A stretch of DNA of 64,000 nt from Acanthornis magna (taxonomy: Eukaryota > Chordata > Aves > Passeriformes > Acanthizidae): the NCBI GenBank assembly GCA_036785705.1, contig JAWUZG010000135.1:3658001-3722000 (forward strand), in the 5' to 3' direction. This document shows positions 59,338 to 64,000 of the stretch, in pieces. A program made the position numbers and the translations under genes. Each line of letters starts with the position of its first letter. Positions within the stretch are counted from its first letter, which is position 1. The notes under the pieces were generated by a model. It did no database searches, was not told the origin of the DNA, and saw only the letters and a program-made list of their open reading frames with translations.

Positions 59338-62300
59338 GTCTTTAGTCTCAGACAACCTCCTATACATAAACAAGGAAGGACCCTGTAGGAAATGTGGCTT
59401 TTTGCCTCCTGTCAGTAGGAGATTTTGAGATTGCATTGCCTGTGTTTGCTCTTGCCTTTTGCTCCTGAAGTTCAGAAGATACCATTACCCCTCAGTTGTG
59501 TCTTGGCAGCTACACTGGCTGCATTTGTATCCTCACAATTTTGGGAATATGGGACTGTAGGAGGATAGAAGTGGCCCAGTGTTTTCTTTCCTCTTTTAGC
59601 ATTTAAACTAATTATCTCTTTTATTTAAGTAAATTACTGAAGAAACTATCCATGTGTTTACCCAGTTCTTCCATATGCACTGGAAAGCAGCTGTGGCAAA
59701 TTCAAACAGAAGGCATGGCACATCAGCTCATACCCCTTCCCTCGGACTTAGCTGTTTTTTGTTTTTGGGGGTTTTTTTTAATGGTTGAATCCTGTCATTC
59801 CTTTGAGGATTAGAAAGCTCTCAAAGACCTTCTAACCAGTGTCTTGCTTTTGTTCCCTTCCTTGTAGGGAGAGCACAGAACATCCCCTTGCCGCATTGGT
59901 TGCTGTCCCTTAGATAATGCATAGAAATGATGAGACCCACTGCTCCTGACAGCCTGCCTTTTTTTGGTGGGGGGGTAGAGCGGGAGGGAGCAGCATTTTT
60001 TATCTGTAGATGTAGAGGTGTGTCAGGAAGCTCAAAGAAAATGCACTAGTTTGCATGATTTAGCATATGGAGAAGATACCCAGAATTCAGCCTGATGTAT
60101 AGCTCATATCTGTGAGAGGAAAAGGAAACGAAGCCCAGACTATGATTTGCAACAACACTAATTTATATTGTGAATTATGCTTATGGCTGGCTGAATTTGA
60201 CTGAGAAATAAGACTGACATTACACATATTCTTTGGTCCTTCTTTATCTTCTGCTGAGGAGGAGAGAAACAGCCACTCTGTCCTCAAACAGGGATCTTGA
60301 CTAGGGGAGCCAGAAGCACGCAGCACATAAAAATTGGATAATTGTGCTAAATAGAACTTGGAACTTTTTGTTCTGAATGCCCTTGTCAGACTGTCTTTCC
60401 TTATACTTGCCAGCTAATTAGCATCTACTGATAGTTATTTTGTTTCAGGGTGATAGCAAAACTTAATTTGTGCTGTTAATTACTTTTCATCAATTTTCCC
60501 ATCTTTGAATGGATAGTATATGTACCTATACTATTACTGAACTGAAAAAAACCCTCCTAGATGAAGTGAAAAAAAAATATTAGCTTGTCTTTTCTCACTA
60601 ATTTTAATGATTTTTAAGAGAATGAGACTGGATTATGATACATTATATCTTAAGTGTAAATGCTAATTAAAATTGATTATAAATTCTAGCAAAATCATAA
60701 AGGCAGCATGCAGCTCAGAGAATTGTTTTCAAATGAATTCCTGGAATCTTTCTAGATGCAATCAAAATGTTTTTAAACATTAATATGTTGGGTTACATAA
60801 AGAATTTTTACTTAGTCATTAGCCAGAAAAACAAGTGAAATCTTTATAATATAACCTATTATTGCTATCTAATGGAAATAATTGTGGAGACAGCATAATG
60901 TAACTATGCAATGAGTTCTCTGAAATATATGTTCTGAAAGCTGATGAGATGACAAGCTGGATAAAATTGCCGTGTAAACACAACTTGGTTATGGAGTGCA
61001 GACAACAGTTTCTTTAATTGTAGGTTTTGATTTAGTGGGACTCATACCTTATCTGTGCTTTTGCTTTCTGATGGATGGAAATGTAGCACTTTCTGAACAT
61101 TTCTGTTTTGTTAAGGTCTGTCTTACTTCTTTGCTGGCAGAAAGTGAGGAATTGGGTTTAACTGGGGAGTAGAGAAAGACAGCCAAAGTGACTTTTGTTA
61201 GTAGAATCATTACAAAACTTATGGAGGCTTCTGCTGAAGTGTTACCAGGATGCCTCCTTAAGTCTATTTATGTTGGGCTGTGTAGCTGTGGAAGTTTGTC
61301 AGTGTCACTCAGAAGCTGGGGAGCCATTGTGAGAAGAAAGCCACTTGTGCTTTCTTCTCACTGCATTTGCAAAACTGTTCTCCAGCTCCACACCTGAAAG
61401 GATGCTGATTTCTGTGAAGGCTGAAGAGTCCAGTCCTGTCTATAGTTTACACTTGCACAACTCATCAGCACACTCCCTCCCCAGGGACACAACCCTCTCA
61501 GACACCAGAGGTGCACCGGGATGGGTGTGTCCCCTCTCTCTGCCTGCCATTAGTGCAAGTGCAAGGGCACGTCACCCAGGAGGAAGCTCGCTGTGTGTGC
61601 TAAGGGGAGCACCAGGCTGTTCACCCATGGCTGCATGCTTTGGCCACTGTCACCAATAACCCTTCAGACTCCTGGTGGAAGCTCCTCCCTTGATTTCAGA
61701 TAGCTCTGAACCAGATACTTGTTTTTTATAGGTACACTTAGTATTGCTACCATCTGCTTCTAATTTTCCCTAACCCAGTAAAAGATATATGTAACCAGAA
61801 TTGTCTATCTGTTTACATTGCAAGTACCAAAGTTAAATAAAGAACAGCACAGCATTCAAACTTGGCAAAAGGCAAAGCAGGATCTGTCAGTGGGAACAGA
61901 TTTTGCCTTCCTGATTCATGTGGCAATAGAGCAAAGGTGGCCACCACTCTTTAATGTACTTATGGTATAACTGTTTTATTAGAACAAGGGAAGCTATTCC
62001 TAACACTCATTCACTGGATTTGTCTCTGAGAAAGAGGTTATGATTGTCACAGGAAGGGTGCCAATAGGTGGGATTGATAGGTGACAGAAGTGTCCCTGAA
62101 AGAGCTGTCTGAGCCCTGGTGGGCTCCCTGTGGCTGGTGGAGCTCATGATACCTGGTCAAGGGGAAGGTGAGAAGCCCTAGGCAAGGGAATGATGCCTCA
62201 GTGATCCTGCAGGATGCATTTTGGGTGAGTGATTTGGATTGTTTTGCTATTAGTTGTCTAATTCAGCCAAAACTAGTTGAGCAGAGAGGAGGACATTAGA

Positions 62301-62638
62301 TTTCAGTGGTATTTATCCTTCCTAAGAGTGTTACAGCTATTGGATGCTGGTAAAGGATTCATGCTTAAATTTGTCGGTAAAAATGCAAAACAAAACAGAG
62401 AAGCCAGCTCTCGACGTCATGTGTTCTTAATCGGTGGAAATCCTTGCCGCAGGCCATTGTGTGTATTAAAACATCATGCAAATTCCTGACAGTGTTCTCT
62501 GGAGAATTAGTAAATGAGTGAAAGCATGCTTGGCTTAAGAAAAGCTATGGCTGTAAATGTTTGGAGTACAGAGAGTACTTGAAGGAAGTGTAGTTCCTTC
62601 TCTTCCTCTGCCTGTTTCTGAGGCTTTGCCTTAGCCTC

Positions 62639-63186
62639 TGTCATGGTTTAACCCCAGCCAGCAGCTGAGCCCCAGGCAGCTGCTCGCTCTCTCCCCCACC
62701 AGTGGGACTGGGGAGAGAATGGGAAGGGTAAAAATGAGAAAACTCGTGGGTTGAGATAAAGACAGTTTAATAGGGAAAGCAAAAGTCAAACACACAAGCA
62801 AAGGAAAACAAGGAATTAATTCAGTGTTTCCCAAGGGCCCCATCACAGGTAACAGTGACTTGGGGAGGCAAAAGCCATCACTTCAGATGTTCCCCTTCTT
62901 CCTACTATATCCCCCCTCCCCTGAGCAGGATGTCACATGGTCTGGCATTTCCCTTTGGTCAGTTTGGGTCACCTGTCCCAGCTGTGTCTCCTCCCATGCA
63001 CCTCCAGCCTCCTCACCAGCATGGCTGTAGGAAAAGCAGCAAAGACCTTGGCTCTGTGTATGCCCTGCTCAGCAGTAACAAAAACATCTCTGTATTATCA
63101 TCACCATGTTCAGCACAAATCTGAAACTAAGCCCCATATGAGCCACTGTGAAGAAAACCAACTGTACTGCAGCCAAAACCAGCACA
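62639..63186 (-). mobile_element. Solo LTR of an avian class II endogenous retrovirus
   Basis: A 548-bp block that begins TGTCATGGTTTAACCCCAGC and ends CCAAAACCAGCACA (TG...CA). It also contains CTCGTGGGTTGAGATAAAGA and TTTGGTCAGTTTGGGTCACC. I recognise this as an LTR common in bird genomes. Orientation is inferred from an ATTAAA signal on the minus strand at about 62766-62771 with a TATA-like box upstream near 62905; this is the less certain part. No internal retroviral sequence adjoins either end, so it is a solo LTR left by LTR-LTR recombination. The flanks AGCCTC (62633-62638) and GTAAGA (63187-63192) do not match, so the target duplication has decayed or one side has been rearranged. Confidence 0.85.
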
Positions 63187-64000
63187 GTAAGATTCCTCAT
63201 GGCTCTGTTCTTGTGGTTTTGTTGAGTGCTTTGCCTGATGTATTGCTCACAATCTTTTTCCTGTATATCTTTGCTTACAGTGTCATGTGTTTGTATATCC
63301 AATGATTTCTAGTCCTGAGAAGACAGCTGGTTTTCATTTGTTTAAGTAGGATGATTTCAGAAAGTAATTTCCAGAAAAACTGTTCCAGAAAAAACTCTTC
63401 CAAAGAGTTTGGAAGACTGCTATCAGCAAATGCTCTAGACGAGAAAAGAAATATTAGGAGAACATGCAAGCTCCAACATTTTTTTTCAGGTGCTTTTTCA
63501 GGTTGGAAGAGGAAAGCTGGGAACAGAGGGCACTCAAGGGCTCTCTCTTGACACTCCTTTCCTTCTACAAATGCTCTTATGCTATTCTTGCTTTTACTCT
63601 TGCCACAACCGTATCCTCAGTATAAAACTGAACAAAGAGAATTTTCAAATGAATCAAACTAGAAAGCCTTTTTGAAGTATTTTCCAAGATATCTTGTCCA
63701 TGCCCTATCACTCAAAAAGAGGTCTTAATTTCATCCTATATTATCACAGAGCTATGTCAAAAATATTTGTAGGAAGAAAATAGAAATTGTTGCCACCTGG
63801 AGCCAGGTAACTATTATTTCACATTCCTCAGGTCTGTGGGAAATATATTGTAATTATTTTTTTACTTAATTTATCTATATCTTCCATCAATTTCATTTAA
63901 GTTTATTAGTCTATATTAAATGTTTTTGAGGAGGAAGATCTCTTTGCTTTCTCTTCCGATCTTGTGAATGGAGCCATCCAAAAGCACTGCCATTTTCCTC
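63187..64000. other. Unique non-coding sequence
   Basis: No gene or repeat recognised between the solo LTR and the window end. Confidence 0.55.

Larger units (their letters stand above)
43540..62638. other. Unique non-coding sequence
   Basis: Nineteen kilobases without a recognisable gene, RNA or complete mobile element. The longest frames (109 codons at 48716, 110 at 57285, 110 at 52678 minus) lack motifs and splice context. A possible old LTR-like patch at 55845-56100 is discussed as a finding. Confidence 0.55.

Noticed and set aside
1..64000. Bacterial-type systems (CRISPR, operons, attachment sites)
   Set aside because: The sequence is vertebrate non-coding DNA with LINE and LTR elements; no array of regular repeats and no clustered genes.

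Overview
This window looks like intronic or intergenic DNA from a bird, most likely a songbird. The evidence is a set of CR1 LINE fragments, two of which show the CR1 3' octamer (ATTCTGTG), an LTR at 62639-63186 that I recognise as a common avian endogenous-retrovirus LTR, and an avian-type class II provirus. The rest is AT-rich, CpG-poor unique sequence. I found no exon of a recognisable host protein in 64 kb. Nearly all short ORFs are chance open frames.

The centrepiece is a 4.28-kb endogenous retrovirus at 22673-26955 on the minus strand. It is structurally complete at its ends: two 265-bp LTRs, a 6-bp target-site duplication (CATTCA), a primer-binding site matching tRNA-Phe and a polypurine tract. 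Inside, pro, pol and the 3' part of gag (from just before the capsid major homology region through nucleocapsid) are missing. What remains is class II (alpha/beta-like) gag joined to a gammaretrovirus-type env, all in one reading frame broken by three nonsense codons. A class II gag, a gamma-type env and a Phe primer together match what I recall of the recombinant avian family TgERV-F. The LTRs differ at 5 of 265 sites, so the insertion is fairly young.

Layout: 1-9370 is unique sequence. 9371-10090 holds two CR1 pieces in opposite orientation, one with a 15-bp triplication. 10091-22666 is mostly unique, with small CR1 remnants, a perfect recursive-splice-type site at 16665 and two candidate non-coding exons. 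The provirus follows. 26962-38000 is unique sequence with a CpG-rich patch at 28052-28382 and simple repeats. 38005-38590 is a CR1 3' UTR. 41696-43060 is a long CR1 fragment carrying reverse-transcriptase remnants, abutted by an unexplained 159-codon frame. 43540-62638 is unique sequence with small tandem repeats. 62639-63186 is a solo LTR. The rest shows nothing I can name.

The recursive-splice-type site and the lack of coding exons suggest that the window lies inside a long plus-strand intron. That is inference, not proof. The provirus and most long CR1 pieces lie antisense to that proposed direction, which is the usual bias for elements surviving in introns.
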